A stretch of DNA of 64,000 bases from Pseudomonas cuatrocienegasensis (GTDB lineage Bacteria; Pseudomonadota; Gammaproteobacteria; Pseudomonadales; Pseudomonadaceae), in contig NZ_FOFP01000018.1 in assembly GCF_900110925.1 (NCBI RefSeq), forward strand, positions 4,894-68,893. The letters are read 5' to 3'. The notes under the pieces are model-generated. The model made no database searches, was not told the DNA's origin, and was given only the letters and a program-made list of their open reading frames with translations. This document shows, one piece after another, positions 41,492 to 51,329 of this stretch. Position 1 is the first letter of the stretch. Each line of letters begins with the position of its first letter. A program made the position numbers and the translations under genes.

Positions 41492-44246
41492 GGTAACCTT
41501 GAATGCCTTGGTCGAGGAAAGACTCAGTTTTGTTGCCCACTACACCGCCGAGGCCCTTGAGGACGATCTGCAGGAAGATCCCACGATCCGGCTCATCGTT
41601 AAGCGATGGGTTGAGGCTGACTTCGTCGTAGTCGATCCAGTAACGGTTGATCAGGCGCAGCTTCCAGCAGCAGCTGTCGTACTCGAAGCCACCAAAGGCT
41701 TCCAGGGTACGGTTGCGACCGTAGTCATACTGCCAGCGGGAAATGACGCTCCACTGCGGGACGATTGGCCAGATGACCGAGAAGTCATGCTGGCTGATCT
41801 TGTAGTAATCCTTGATGTAGTTCGGATTGACCGAGCCATCCGTCAGTGTTGGGTTGCCGTAGTCCGAGCCATAAGACCACTGTCCACTGCTCTGGTCGTA
41901 GCGCAGGGTGTCGTTGCGGTAACGATAACCGGCGTTGACCACCTTGTTCGGGTTGTCTTCAGGCTGGTAGTGGAACATCGCGCTACCCGAGCGAGTGCGG
42001 TGAGTGTCCGGGTCCCAGTTGAAGTCCGAGCTGAAGCGCCAGTCGCGGTTGAAACGGTACAGGTATTCCAGCGCATAGGGCGACTGCGAGGCCGTGGCAT
42101 CGGAGCGAGTGCGGTAGTCGATGCCTGGCATCTGCACGGTGCGGTCTTCGAAATAGAAGGCCTGGCCGATGCTGAAGCGCTGACGCTCGAAGCCGTTCGG
42201 CTCGATCCAGCGGTTGGTCACGCCCAGCGAGAGTTTGTTCTCGTCGCCGATGCGGTCCTTGCCGGAGAAGCGGTTTTCACGGAACAGCGACGAGTAGCTG
42301 AAGGTGCTTTCGCTGGTGTCGAACACCGGAATATCGGTCTGGTCTTCCTCCGGTACATAGAGGTAGAACAGGCGTGGTTCCAGGGTCTGGCGGTAGTTGT
42401 TGCCGAACAGCTGGGTTTCGCGGTCGAAGTACAGGCCGCTGTCCAGGCTGAACATGCCGACGCCACGGTTCTGGCTGCTGTTGTAGCTCTGCTCGGCGAG
42501 CAGGCTGTCCTGGCCGCGCTGATCCAGGTCCAGGTCGTAGTTGGTCTGCAGGTACTTGACCTTGGGCGTGATAAAGCCCCAGCTCCAGTTCAGCGGCAGG
42601 CTGACCGAGGGTTCGAGGTGCATGCGTGTGCCGTTGGCGCGAGCCAGACCCTGAACGCGAGTGTCATACCAGGGTTGCTCGGTTACACCGTTTTCATTGA
42701 TGAAGTTACCCGAGCGCAGGTCGCGGTCGAAACGCACCAGTTCAGTACCGTAGGCGAAGTTCAGGCCGCCCGGCTGGAACGGCAGTTTGCCGTCGAGGGT
42801 GATCTGCGGCAGACGGTTGTACGGGGTGATGTCGGTGATATTCGCCAGTTCGTAGGCGTGGGCATTGAACTTTGCGGTGTAGCTATCGCCGCGGTAGGTC
42901 AGGGTGCCGCGCTGGTCGACGTAGCTGCTGGTCTCGATGCCCAGGTCGGTGTTCAGGTCCTGGAAGTAATACGGGTCGCTGATGTCGGTGTAGTCGACTT
43001 CGGCGAGCAGACGCTTGTCCAGGCCCTGGCGGTGCTGCCAGCTGTACATGTAGCGCTGGTCTTTGTAGTCGGACTGCAGCTTGCGGTCGTCGTTGCTGTC
43101 GTCCAGGTACGCGGCGCCCACCTGACCTTCACTGCTCTTGGTCAGGTAGCGGAACTCACCCTCCAGCAACAGCCCACGGTCGGCCATATAGGTCGGGTAC
43201 AGGGTGGCGTCGTAGTTCGGCGCCAGGTTGAAATAGTAGGGCGTCTGCAGCGTCATGCCGTTGTCGCTGGAGCTGCCGATGCTCGGCGGCAGGAAGCCGG
43301 ACTGGCGACGGTCATCGATGGGGAAGTAGATGTACGGCGTGTAGAACACCGGGAAATCTTTGACCCGCAGGGTGACGTTGGTCGCGGTGCCGAAACCGGT
43401 GGCCGGGTTCAGCGTGATGTTGTTGCCCTTCAGGTGCCAGGCGTTGCTGCCCGGTTCGCAGCTGGTATAGGTGCCATCCTTGAGGCGGATGATCGCGGTC
43501 TCTTCACGCTTGGCGTACTGCGCGCTGCCACGGATATGGCTCTTGTGCAGCACGTATTCGGCGTTGTCGATCTGCGCCTCACCGTTATCCAGTTGCAGTT
43601 CGGCGGTGTCGCCGACTACGAGCATGCCCTGATCACGCAGGCGCACGTTGCCTTTGAGCTCGCCGCGGTTTTCTGCCTGCAGCAGGTTGGCCTCGTCGGC
43701 CTCGACCTGCATGCCGGACTGACGCACGACGACCTCGCCGGCGAGGGTCGCGGTCTGCGATTCCTGGTCGTAGCGCGAAGCACGTGCCGATACGAACATC
43801 GGCGCTTCGTTCATCGGCGTGCTGTCGTTCATCCCCGGTCGCGTCGGCTCGACATAGGCGCCGGCGCAGTACGGCCCGGCTTCTGCCAACTGAGCTGCCG
43901 TCAGTTGCTCACGTGGCACCCAGTCGAGGTGGCTGTAGTCAGCGCTGCGCGAGGCCAGGGCACGGCCACCCGCTTCGGTGACCAGTCGGGTGGCCGCGGC
44001 CTGCTGCGCCGGGGCTGCCGTCGCGCCATCGGTCGAGCTGACCGCCGCGCCGCTGTGCACCGGGCGTGCCGGCACGGCTGCGCTGGCGGAGCGAGGCGTA
44101 CAGGCCCAGCCGCCGCTGGCCGAAGCCTGACAGTCGTACTGCTCTGCAGCACTGGCAAAGTGAGTGGCTAAGGGTTGAAGGGCGAGAAAGCCGCCAGTAA
44201 CCAAAAGAGGAAATTTTCTGCGGAACGTGGGGTATTTTACTGCCAT
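41466..44246 (-). CDS. lptD: LPS-assembly outer-membrane protein LptD
   Basis: A 926-residue outer-membrane protein that with LptE inserts lipopolysaccharide into the outer leaflet. After a signal peptide (about 1-33) there is a short Cys-containing stretch (YDCQASASGGWACTP), the periplasmic OstA/beta-jellyroll domain (about 150-270) and a long C-terminal beta barrel. The paired cysteines DSCCWKLRL near the C-terminus are those used for the essential disulfides. ATG 44246 fits the family length. Divergent from amgK. Confidence 0.96.
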   Translation of the reverse strand: MAVKYPTFRRKFPLLVTGGFLALQPLATHFASAAEQYDCQASASGGWACTPRSASAAVPARPVHSGAAVSSTDGATAAPAQQAAATRLVTEAGGRALASRSADYSHLDWVPREQLTAAQLAEAGPYCAGAYVEPTRPGMNDSTPMNEAPMFVSARASRYDQESQTATLAGEVVVRQSGMQVEADEANLLQAENRGELKGNVRLRDQGMLVVGDTAELQLDNGEAQIDNAEYVLHKSHIRGSAQYAKREETAIIRLKDGTYTSCEPGSNAWHLKGNNITLNPATGFGTATNVTLRVKDFPVFYTPYIYFPIDDRRQSGFLPPSIGSSSDNGMTLQTPYYFNLAPNYDATLYPTYMADRGLLLEGEFRYLTKSSEGQVGAAYLDDSNDDRKLQSDYKDQRYMYSWQHRQGLDKRLLAEVDYTDISDPYYFQDLNTDLGIETSSYVDQRGTLTYRGDSYTAKFNAHAYELANITDITPYNRLPQITLDGKLPFQPGGLNFAYGTELVRFDRDLRSGNFINENGVTEQPWYDTRVQGLARANGTRMHLEPSVSLPLNWSWGFITPKVKYLQTNYDLDLDQRGQDSLLAEQSYNSSQNRGVGMFSLDSGLYFDRETQLFGNNYRQTLEPRLFYLYVPEEDQTDIPVFDTSESTFSYSSLFRENRFSGKDRIGDENKLSLGVTNRWIEPNGFERQRFSIGQAFYFEDRTVQMPGIDYRTRSDATASQSPYALEYLYRFNRDWRFSSDFNWDPDTHRTRSGSAMFHYQPEDNPNKVVNAGYRYRNDTLRYDQSSGQWSYGSDYGNPTLTDGSVNPNYIKDYYKISQHDFSVIWPIVPQWSVISRWQYDYGRNRTLEAFGGFEYDSCCWKLRLINRYWIDYDEVSLNPSLNDEPDRGIFLQIVLKGLGGVVGNKTESFLDQGIQGYREREDQAF

Positions 44247-44371
44247 CTTGTTTTTCCGGGCTTCCTGCGCGCCAATGGCCCAGGGGCCGCACGCCTCTCG
44301 ATGGGCTGAAAAAGATGCTGGATAATAAAGCATGACCCGCGCAACGGCTAGCGCCGTCGGAGACCCTTGTA

Positions 44372-45397
44372 ATGCCTGATGAAGATGTACGCCTGCAACA
44401 GCTAGAAGACTGGCTCGCTGAGCAATTGCTTGTTCTGTTCGATACCCGCGGCTGGGGCGCTGTGCCTGCCGCGACCTTGGTCGCGGCCAGCAGTGACGCG
44501 AGCTTCCGCCGTTATTTCCGCTGGCAAGGAGAGGGGCGCAGCTTGATCGTGATGGACGCGCCACCGCCCCAGGAAGACTGCCGGCCGTTCGTCCACATGG
44601 CCGAATACCTGGCCTGTGCCGACTTGAATGTGCCGGAAATTCTCGCCGCCGATCTGCCGCGCGGTTTTTTATTGCTCAATGATCTGGGCCGGCAGACCTA
44701 CCTGGATGTGATCGACGCCGATAACGCCGACCGCCTGTTCGACGATGCGCTCACCGCGTTGCTGGCCCTGCAGCGCCTGCCCATGGACCGGCCGCTGGGC
44801 CACTATGACGATGCCCTGCTGCGCCGCGAGTTGCAGTTGTTTCCCGAGTGGTATGTGGAAAAACACCTGGGCGTGCAGTTCAGTGCTGAGCAGCAAGCGC
44901 AGTGGGCACGGGTCAGTCAGTTGTTGATCGACAGCGCGCTGGCCCAGCCTAAGGTACTGGTGCACCGTGATTACATGCCGCGCAACCTGATGATCAGCAC
45001 GCCCAATCCTGGGGTGCTGGATTTCCAGGATGCGGTCTATGGCCCGGTGACTTACGACGTGACCTCGCTGTTCAAGGATGCCTTCCTCAGCTGGCCCGAG
45101 GCACGCGTAGAGGATTGGCTGCTGCGTTACTGGCAGCAGGCGCGGGAACTCGGCATTCCGGTGCAGGCGACGTTCGAGGCGTTCCAGCAGGCCAGTGATC
45201 TGATGGGCGTGCAGCGCCACCTCAAGGTCATCGGCATCTTCGCGCGCATCTGCCATCGCGATGGCAAGCCGCGTTACCTGGGCGATGTGCCGCGTTTCTT
45301 CGCTTATATAGAAACCGTTCTGGCGCGCCGGCCGGAGCTGGCCGAGTTGGCGGCGCTGTTCGCCAGCCTGCCGCGTGACGCAGCGGTGCCAGCATGA
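44372..45397 (+). CDS. amgK: Anomeric N-acetylmuramate/N-acetylglucosamine kinase AmgK
   Basis: A 341-residue kinase of the aminoglycoside-phosphotransferase fold. It phosphorylates MurNAc at C1 in the peptidoglycan recycling route that bypasses de novo UDP-MurNAc synthesis and gives intrinsic fosfomycin tolerance. The catalytic loop LVHRDYMPRNLM and metal-binding VLDFQDAVYGP are present. Stop overlaps the murU start by 4 nt. Confidence 0.93.
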   Translation: MPDEDVRLQQLEDWLAEQLLVLFDTRGWGAVPAATLVAASSDASFRRYFRWQGEGRSLIVMDAPPPQEDCRPFVHMAEYLACADLNVPEILAADLPRGFLLLNDLGRQTYLDVIDADNADRLFDDALTALLALQRLPMDRPLGHYDDALLRRELQLFPEWYVEKHLGVQFSAEQQAQWARVSQLLIDSALAQPKVLVHRDYMPRNLMISTPNPGVLDFQDAVYGPVTYDVTSLFKDAFLSWPEARVEDWLLRYWQQARELGIPVQATFEAFQQASDLMGVQRHLKVIGIFARICHRDGKPRYLGDVPRFFAYIETVLARRPELAELAALFASLPRDAAVPA

Positions 45398-46065
45398 AGG
45401 CGATGATTCTGGCCGCGGGTAAAGGCGAGCGCTTGCGCCCGCTGACCCTGCACACGCCCAAGCCGCTGTTGCGCGCCGCCGGCGTGCCCTTGATCGAATA
45501 CCACGTGCGTGCGCTGGCCGCTGCCGGCTTCGATGAGTTGGTGATCAACCATGCCTGGCTCGGTCAGCAGATCGAGGATTACCTCGGTGATGGCGCGCGC
45601 TTTGGGGTGCGCATCGCGTATTCGCCCGAGGGCGAGCCGCTGGAAACCGGCGGCGGCATTCATCGTGCGCTGCCCTTGCTCGGCGATGCGCCCTTCGCCG
45701 TGGTCAATGGCGATATTTTCACCGACTACCCGTTTGCGGCGCTGCGTCGACCCTTGTCTGGCCTGGCGCATCTGGTGCTGGTCGATAACCCGGTGCACCA
45801 CCCGAGTGGTGATTTCCGCCTGGTCGATGGGAAACTTGCGGCGGCTGAGGGCGATGCGCCCTGCCTGACCTACAGTGGTATCGCGGTGCTGGCGCCGGCG
45901 CTGTTTGCCGGCTGCACGGCTGGTGCCTTCAAGCTCGCGCCCTTGTTGCGCGAGGCCATGCAGCAGGGGCAGGTGAGTGGTGAGCACTTTGCCGGTAGCT
46001 GGATCGATGTGGGTACCCATGAGCGTCTGGCTGACGTCGAGCGTCTGCTCGCCCGTGGAGCCTGA
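45394..46065 (+). CDS. murU: N-acetylmuramate alpha-1-phosphate uridylyltransferase MurU
   Basis: A 223-residue nucleotidyltransferase that makes UDP-MurNAc from MurNAc-1-phosphate, directly following AmgK in the recycling pathway. The nucleotide-binding MILAAGKGERLRPLT and VVNGDIFTDYP are diagnostic, and GSWIDVGTHERL ends the protein. Forms a coupled pair with amgK. Confidence 0.94.
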   Translation: MKAMILAAGKGERLRPLTLHTPKPLLRAAGVPLIEYHVRALAAAGFDELVINHAWLGQQIEDYLGDGARFGVRIAYSPEGEPLETGGGIHRALPLLGDAPFAVVNGDIFTDYPFAALRRPLSGLAHLVLVDNPVHHPSGDFRLVDGKLAAAEGDAPCLTYSGIAVLAPALFAGCTAGAFKLAPLLREAMQQGQVSGEHFAGSWIDVGTHERLADVERLLARGA

Positions 46066-46067
46066 GG

Positions 46068-46829
46068 GTGTTCTGGCCCGTAACCTTGCTCGGCGCGTTT
46101 GCCGGTTGGGCGCTGGCGAGTATTCCTGGCGCGCTGCTGGGTGGTTTGCTGGGGCAGGTGCTGGACAGGCGCCTGCGGCTGAACAGTTGGGCGGCACTGC
46201 GCGCCCGGCTGTGGGGCGCCCCGGCGGATGAGCCGATGCTGCTGTTCGTCATGCTTGGGCGTTTGGCCAAGTGCGAGGGGCGCGTGTTGCCCGAGCATAT
46301 TCGCCAGGCAAAAGCAGAAATGCAGCGCCTGAGTCTGGATACGGTGGCGCAACAGCAGGCGATTGCCGCATTTGCCCGTGGCAAGACCGGGCATGACAGC
46401 CTGCGCCGGCCGTTGCAGCGCCAGCGCGATGAAGGTGAGCGGCTGCTACGCGCCTGCTGGCGCATGGCGTGGGTCGACGGCCAGATCGGGCAGACCGAGC
46501 AGGAGCTGATCCTGCTCTGGGGGCAGTGGCTGGGCGTGTCCGTCACCGTGCAGGAGGGCTGGCGTACGGCCTATGCACCGCGTCGCCAAGGGCCGCCGGC
46601 TTCACCGGCTGGCGGTGCCTACCCAGCGGCCTTGCGTGTGCTCGGGGTGTCGGCCGACACCGATCCGGCGCAGATCAAACGGGCCTATCGACGCCTGCTG
46701 AGCCAGCACCATCCCGACAAACTGACCGGCAGTGGCGCCAGCCCCGAGCGCATCCGCGAGGCCACCGAGCGAACCCGCGACCTGCACCAGGCCTATGCCT
46801 TGGTGCGTCAGCAGCGCGGGTTTCGCTAA
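46068..46829 (+). CDS. djlA: DjlA-like membrane-anchored J-domain protein
   Basis: A 253-residue co-chaperone. An N-terminal Gly-rich membrane segment (FAGWALASIPGALLGGLLGQ) anchors it, a TerB-like helical domain follows (about 55-165), and the C-terminal J domain has the HPD motif (SQHHPDKLTG), which stimulates DnaK. GTG at 46068 is chosen for the GGAG seven bases ahead. Two bases after the murU stop, so probably in the same transcript. The following 215 bp contain REP-like GC-rich hairpins only. Confidence 0.88.
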   Translation: MFWPVTLLGAFAGWALASIPGALLGGLLGQVLDRRLRLNSWAALRARLWGAPADEPMLLFVMLGRLAKCEGRVLPEHIRQAKAEMQRLSLDTVAQQQAIAAFARGKTGHDSLRRPLQRQRDEGERLLRACWRMAWVDGQIGQTEQELILLWGQWLGVSVTVQEGWRTAYAPRRQGPPASPAGGAYPAALRVLGVSADTDPAQIKRAYRRLLSQHHPDKLTGSGASPERIREATERTRDLHQAYALVRQQRGFR

Positions 46830-47044
46830 GTTTCGTTGCACGCCGCGGTGCGGCGAAAAAGCTTCGCGCCGGGGCGGGGCTCCTACGCGGTGGGTGGTGC
46901 GGCGGATTTCCCTGTAGGATTCGCGCCCCGCGGCGAATAGTGGCCATACCGCGAGCGTTAAGGCATCACCTCGAAAAGCTGACCCGAGGAACCTCTCGGG
47001 GTTTTCCGCAGTAGAACAGCGTTAAGTCCGACAGGCCCCACGCT

Positions 47045-48034
47045 TCACTTCTGTACGTTCTTCTCAAGCCAGCCGCGGATACGCCGTTGCAGTTGCTCGC
47101 GCTCCACGGCCTGGTTACCCGGCAGGGCTTTCATGGCTATCTGGGTATAGGTTGTGTGTCCCAGGCGTTTGGCGGCCTGTTTGCGCAGCAGCGCTTGAGT
47201 GCGATCAACGGCCTGGTCCTTGTAGTAGAAATCACCGGTGCCGAGCTTGAGCGCTGGCAGCAACTCATCCAGAGGCGGCGCGAAGCCCAAGGGGACTGTG
47301 GGTTCGACCACGATCAGATGCTGCACGGTTTCCGGCTTGCGCTCGCTGAGGTAGCGACCTGCCCAGTAGGCGCCGCTGCCATCACCGAGGAGTACCAGGC
47401 GGCTGGCCTGCTGGCTTTGGGCAAAGGCCAGGGCCGCATCGATGCGCGCAAAGATGCGCTCGGCCTGTGCCTGTTGCTGGGCTTCTGGGCTCAAGGCCGG
47501 GTTGGCCGCTGCAGGCTCTGCGGCTTTTGGCGGCGCGGCTGTTTCGCTGGGTTCGGCGGGAGGCGCGCTGGGATCAGCGGCGGGGTCAGCCTCAGGCGTA
47601 GGGGCAGTCTCGGCGGGAGGCAGGGCCTGCAACGGATCGCCTGGGTCGGGCAGGGTCAGGCTCAGGCTGTGCCAGCCAATGTCTGGCAGGCTGGCGCGCA
47701 GCGGGCCGGCCAGGCGTGGGTCATCGGCGCTTTGCCCGGCAGCGGGCAGGATGACCACTGCGCCTTTGGGGCTGGGGGTATTGGCGGCACGCCACAGCGC
47801 AAGAAAGCGGTCGCTGTCCGGGCCCAGTTGCTGCTGTTGTGCCGCTGGCAGTTGTTCACTGAGGGCCGTGGCGTCGAGCTGGCTGCGCTCAGGCAAGGTG
47901 GGCCGTTCGCTGGGCACCTCGTCTGTGGCAGGCGGCGTTTCGGCCGGGGGTGTGGCGTCCGCCAGGGCATTGCCCAGCCAGGGCAGCAACGCCAGAAGGA
48001 GCAGGGCACGTGTCGAACGGCGTGGGCGCGGCAT
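47045..48034 (-). CDS. DUF3530 family protein, exported alpha/beta-hydrolase-like
   Basis: A 329-residue protein with a signal peptide (about 1-26). The middle contains a low-complexity Pro/Ala/Glu stretch (about 135-175). Features of an alpha/beta hydrolase are GAVVILPAAGQSADDP and LVLLGDGSGAYWAG (nucleophile elbow-like GDGSG, where Asp or Ser may serve). The C-terminal block, KQAAKRLGHTTYTQIAMKAL, is typical for the family. It matches PA0599 by position. Function unknown. Confidence 0.85.
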   Translation of the reverse strand: MPRPRRSTRALLLLALLPWLGNALADATPPAETPPATDEVPSERPTLPERSQLDATALSEQLPAAQQQQLGPDSDRFLALWRAANTPSPKGAVVILPAAGQSADDPRLAGPLRASLPDIGWHSLSLTLPDPGDPLQALPPAETAPTPEADPAADPSAPPAEPSETAAPPKAAEPAAANPALSPEAQQQAQAERIFARIDAALAFAQSQQASRLVLLGDGSGAYWAGRYLSERKPETVQHLIVVEPTVPLGFAPPLDELLPALKLGTGDFYYKDQAVDRTQALLRKQAAKRLGHTTYTQIAMKALPGNQAVEREQLQRRIRGWLEKNVQK

Positions 48035-48154
48035 CAAAGCAGTCCTGTCTGGTGGGTCACCGCTTGAGACTAATGGCTGCTGGCACTTTTGTCAGGCGCG
48101 GCGGTGGCGTAGGGTGCGGGCAATGGGGCGTTCCATGGCAAACGGTGAGTACCA

Positions 48155-50569
48155 ATGAACAGGCGTGCATGGCGATGGCTGCTGCTCGGGCTATGGATCA
48201 ATATCGCCTGGGCGCAAGCCCCGGCTGCGGTGCCGCTGACGCTGGAGCAGACGAATTGGCTGCGCGAGCATGAGCCGCTACGTGCCGGTGTCGTGCTGCA
48301 AGCCCCCTACGCGCAGTTCGATCAGCGCCAGCAAAGCCTGAGCGGTGCCAGCATCGATCTGCTCAACCTACTGGCAGAGCGCCTGGGTAGCCGTCTGCAC
48401 TGGCGCCACTTCAAAACGCACGCCGAGCTTGAGGCAGCACTGCGCGCCGGGCAGATTGATGTGGCGCCAGGGCTGCAGCAAACCCCGGCAGGTTTGCGCC
48501 GCTGGCTGTTCAGCGACCCTTACCTGCGTATTCCGCATCTGCTGGTAGGCGTGCCCAGCGGGGCCGGTAGTGTCGATCTGGAAAGCCTCGGTGGCGAAGC
48601 GCCGCTGGCCGTGCCGATGCCCAGCGCCGTGGCCGATTTCTTGCGCGGCAGCTACCCCGGCTTGCAGTTGCGCGAGGCGAACAACGCGCGTCAGGCGCTG
48701 CAGCAGGTCATGGCCCAGCAGGCGGCCTATGCAGTGGTCGAGGCGTCTCAGGTAGCGCGCTTGCTGCGTGAGTCGGAGTTCGCCGAGCTGGCGATTGTCG
48801 GTGATGCCGGCCTGTCGCAGTTGCTGCGCATTGGCTCGCGGCGCGACTGGCCGCAGCTCGCGGCAATCATCGACAGCGCCCTGCGGGCGATTCCCGCCCA
48901 GGAGCTGGATGCCCTGCAGAGCCGCTGGATCGAGCCTGCCGTGCGTGTCTCCAGCACCTCACCGGCGTTTTTTCGCAACCTCAGTCTGTTACTAGGTGTG
49001 CTGTTGCTCAGCAGTCTGGCGCTGATGTTCAGCCTGCGCCGTCAGCGCGATGCCCTGGAGTTTCGCCTGTTGGCCGCGCGCCATGAGATCGAGCTGCGCG
49101 AAGCGGCCCGTGATGCCCTGCGTCTGGCGCAGTTCTCCATCGACCACAGCACCGTGGGCATTCTCTGGGTCAACTGGGACAGCCGCGTGCACTACGCCAA
49201 CCGCGCCACGGAGCAGATGCTCGGCTACGGTTCGGGCGGCATCCTGCAGCGGCCGTTGGCAGATTTCGAGCCGAGCCTGACCATGGACCGTTGGCTTAAC
49301 CTGTGGAAGCGCGCGCGCCAGGGCGGCCAAGGCCCGCTGAGTTTTGCCAGTGATTGCGTGCGCGCCGATGGCAGCCTGCTGCCGGCCGATGTGTCGCTGA
49401 GTTTTATGCGCTACCGCGAGAACGAATACCTGGTGGTGTTTATCACCGACGTCACTGAGCGCCGCCGTGCCCTGGCTGCGCTGCAGGAAAGTGAGGCGCG
49501 CCTGCAGGGTATTGCGGCCAACGTGCCAGGGTTGGTGTTTCGCCTGGAACGGCCGCAGCCGGGTGGGGTGGTGGACTTTGCGTTTATCAGCGAGGGCGCC
49601 GAGAACCTGGTCGGTTACAGCGCCGGTGAGCTGATGGCGCCGGATCGCGGCCTGCGCAGCCTCGTTCATCCCGATGATCGCCAGGCCTATCACCGCAGCC
49701 AGGATGCCGCCCTGGCCAGTGACCAGGATTGGCACTGGCAGGGCCGCATCCTCACCCGCAGCGGTGAGCAGCGCTGGGCGGATATCAAGGCCATTGCTCG
49801 TCGCCTGCCCACCGGCCAGGTGCTGTGGGACGGCATCGTCTGGGACATCAGCGACAACAAGCGCATTGAACTGGCCCTGGCCGATTCGCGGGCGCAGCTG
49901 CGCGAATTGTCGGCGCACCTGGAAAGCGTGCGCGAGGAGGAGAAGGCGCGTATCGCCCGTGAGGTGCACGATGAACTGGGCCAGGTGCTCACCGTGCTCA
50001 AGTTGGAAACCTCGATGTGCGAGCTGAGCTACGCCGACCTCGACCCCGGTCTGCACGAGCGCCTGGGCAATATGAAGCGCCTGATTGCCCAGCTGTTCCA
50101 GTTGGTGCGCGATGTCGCCAGCGCCCTGCGCCCGCCGATCCTCGATGCCGGCCTGGCCTCGGCCATCGAGTGGCAGGCCCAGCGTTTCGAGGCGCGTACG
50201 CAGATTCCTTGCCTGGTCGAGGTGCCGGATAACCTGCCGGAGTTGGCCGATGGCCAGGCCATCGGCCTGTTCCGCGTGTTGCAGGAGGCGCTGACCAATG
50301 TCATTCGGCATGCCGGCGCGCATACTGTCGACGTGCGCCTGGCCGTGCAGGGGGCGACCCTGAACCTGGTGATCAGCGACGATGGCCGTGGTTTTCGCCC
50401 GGCTGCCGTAGGCAGCAGTTCGTTTGGCCTAGTCGGCATGCGCGAGCGCGTGCTGATGCTCGGCGGCACCCTGGACATCGACAGCCAGCCCGGCGAAGGC
50501 ACAACCCTGAGCGTGCGGGTGCCGCTGGACAGCGAGCAGGCATTTATCAGCGAGGAGGAGCAAACGTGA
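48155..50569 (+). CDS. agtS: Sensor histidine kinase AgtS
   Basis: An 804-residue hybrid-input sensor. Residues 1-20 form a signal peptide, about 30-255 a periplasmic solute-binding (SBP_bac_3) domain, about 268-288 a TM helix, then two PAS domains (about 325-440 and 445-570), and a NarX-type kinase core with the phosphoacceptor in IAREVHDELGQVLTVLK and the ATPase boxes LTNVIRHAG and SDDGRGFRP. In P. aeruginosa AgtSR activates uptake of delta-aminovalerate and GABA. Overlaps agtR by 4 nt (GTGA). Confidence 0.92.
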   Translation: MNRRAWRWLLLGLWINIAWAQAPAAVPLTLEQTNWLREHEPLRAGVVLQAPYAQFDQRQQSLSGASIDLLNLLAERLGSRLHWRHFKTHAELEAALRAGQIDVAPGLQQTPAGLRRWLFSDPYLRIPHLLVGVPSGAGSVDLESLGGEAPLAVPMPSAVADFLRGSYPGLQLREANNARQALQQVMAQQAAYAVVEASQVARLLRESEFAELAIVGDAGLSQLLRIGSRRDWPQLAAIIDSALRAIPAQELDALQSRWIEPAVRVSSTSPAFFRNLSLLLGVLLLSSLALMFSLRRQRDALEFRLLAARHEIELREAARDALRLAQFSIDHSTVGILWVNWDSRVHYANRATEQMLGYGSGGILQRPLADFEPSLTMDRWLNLWKRARQGGQGPLSFASDCVRADGSLLPADVSLSFMRYRENEYLVVFITDVTERRRALAALQESEARLQGIAANVPGLVFRLERPQPGGVVDFAFISEGAENLVGYSAGELMAPDRGLRSLVHPDDRQAYHRSQDAALASDQDWHWQGRILTRSGEQRWADIKAIARRLPTGQVLWDGIVWDISDNKRIELALADSRAQLRELSAHLESVREEEKARIAREVHDELGQVLTVLKLETSMCELSYADLDPGLHERLGNMKRLIAQLFQLVRDVASALRPPILDAGLASAIEWQAQRFEARTQIPCLVEVPDNLPELADGQAIGLFRVLQEALTNVIRHAGAHTVDVRLAVQGATLNLVISDDGRGFRPAAVGSSSFGLVGMRERVLMLGGTLDIDSQPGEGTTLSVRVPLDSEQAFISEEEQT

Positions 50570-51195
50570 TCCGTGTACTGGTTGCCGAAGACCACACCAT
50601 CGTGCGCGAGGGCATCAAGCAATTGATCGGCCTGGCCAAAGACCTGCAGGTGGTCGGCGAGGCGAGCAATGGCGAGCAACTGCTCGAAGCCTTGCGCCAG
50701 ACGCCCTGCGAGGTGGTGCTGCTGGATATCTCCATGCCCGGTGTGAATGGCCTGGAGGCGATCCCGCGGATTCGCGCGCTGAACCAGCCTCCGGCAATTC
50801 TGGTGCTGTCGATGCACGACGAGGCGCAGATGGCCGCGCGCGCGCTGAAGATCGGTGCGGCGGGTTATGCGACCAAGGACAGCGACCCGGCGCTGCTGCT
50901 CACTGCCATCCGCAAGGTTGCCGCCGGTGGTCGCTATATCGACCCGGAGCTGGCTGACCGCATGGTCTTCGAGGTCGGTCTGACCGATGCGCGGCCGTCC
51001 CACGCGCTGCTCTCGGAACGCGAGTTCTCGGTGTTCGAGCGCCTGGCCCAGGGCGCCAACGTCAACGACATCGCCCAGCAACTGGGCCTGAGCAGCAAGA
51101 CTATCAGCACCCATAAAGCGCGCCTGATGCACAAGCTCAACGCCCATTCGGTAGCCGACCTGGTGCGCTACGCGCTGGAACACAAGCTGCTGTAA
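50566..51195 (+). CDS. agtR: Response regulator AgtR (NarL/FixJ type)
   Basis: A 209-residue regulator. The receiver domain has the acidic pocket (VAEDHTIV), phosphoacceptor Asp in VVLLDISMPG (about residue 54) and Lys in GYATKDSD. The C-terminal LuxR-type HTH reads VNDIAQQLGLSSKTISTHKA. GTG start at 50566 with a 4-nt overlap with agtS. It presumably activates agtABCD; the palindrome at 51207-51224 downstream of its stop is a candidate site. Confidence 0.94.
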   Translation: MIRVLVAEDHTIVREGIKQLIGLAKDLQVVGEASNGEQLLEALRQTPCEVVLLDISMPGVNGLEAIPRIRALNQPPAILVLSMHDEAQMAARALKIGAAGYATKDSDPALLLTAIRKVAAGGRYIDPELADRMVFEVGLTDARPSHALLSEREFSVFERLAQGANVNDIAQQLGLSSKTISTHKARLMHKLNAHSVADLVRYALEHKLL

Positions 51196-51206
51196 TACGA
51201 CTGTCA

Positions 51207-51224
51207 TGTAGGGCGTTCCCTACA
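51207..51224. promoter_or_regulatory. Palindrome upstream of agtA, candidate AgtR site
   Basis: TGTAGGG-CGTT-CCCTACA is a perfect 7-4-7 inverted repeat 106 bp before the agtA start, in the 134-bp gap between the regulator and transporter genes. NarL-type regulators bind such dyads; a weak terminator is the alternative, but no T run follows. Confidence 0.45.
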
Positions 51225-51329
51225 CGCGATTGTCCATAAGCCTGATGGCATTCTCTCCTGCCGCCCGATTTGCGCGCCGTTGCTGGAGGCCTAGTCTCTG
51301 TCTACGGTTTACGAACGAGAAGGTGCGGT

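Noticed and set aside
41013..44171. 1052-codon plus-strand frame opposite surA/lptD
   Set aside because: Antisense shadow of LptD; low-complexity Val/Ala/Gln-rich and no recognisable family.
51251..51268. Sigma-54-like TGGCA...TGC upstream of agtA
   Set aside because: The GG and GC are 11 bp apart instead of 10, which abolishes recognition.
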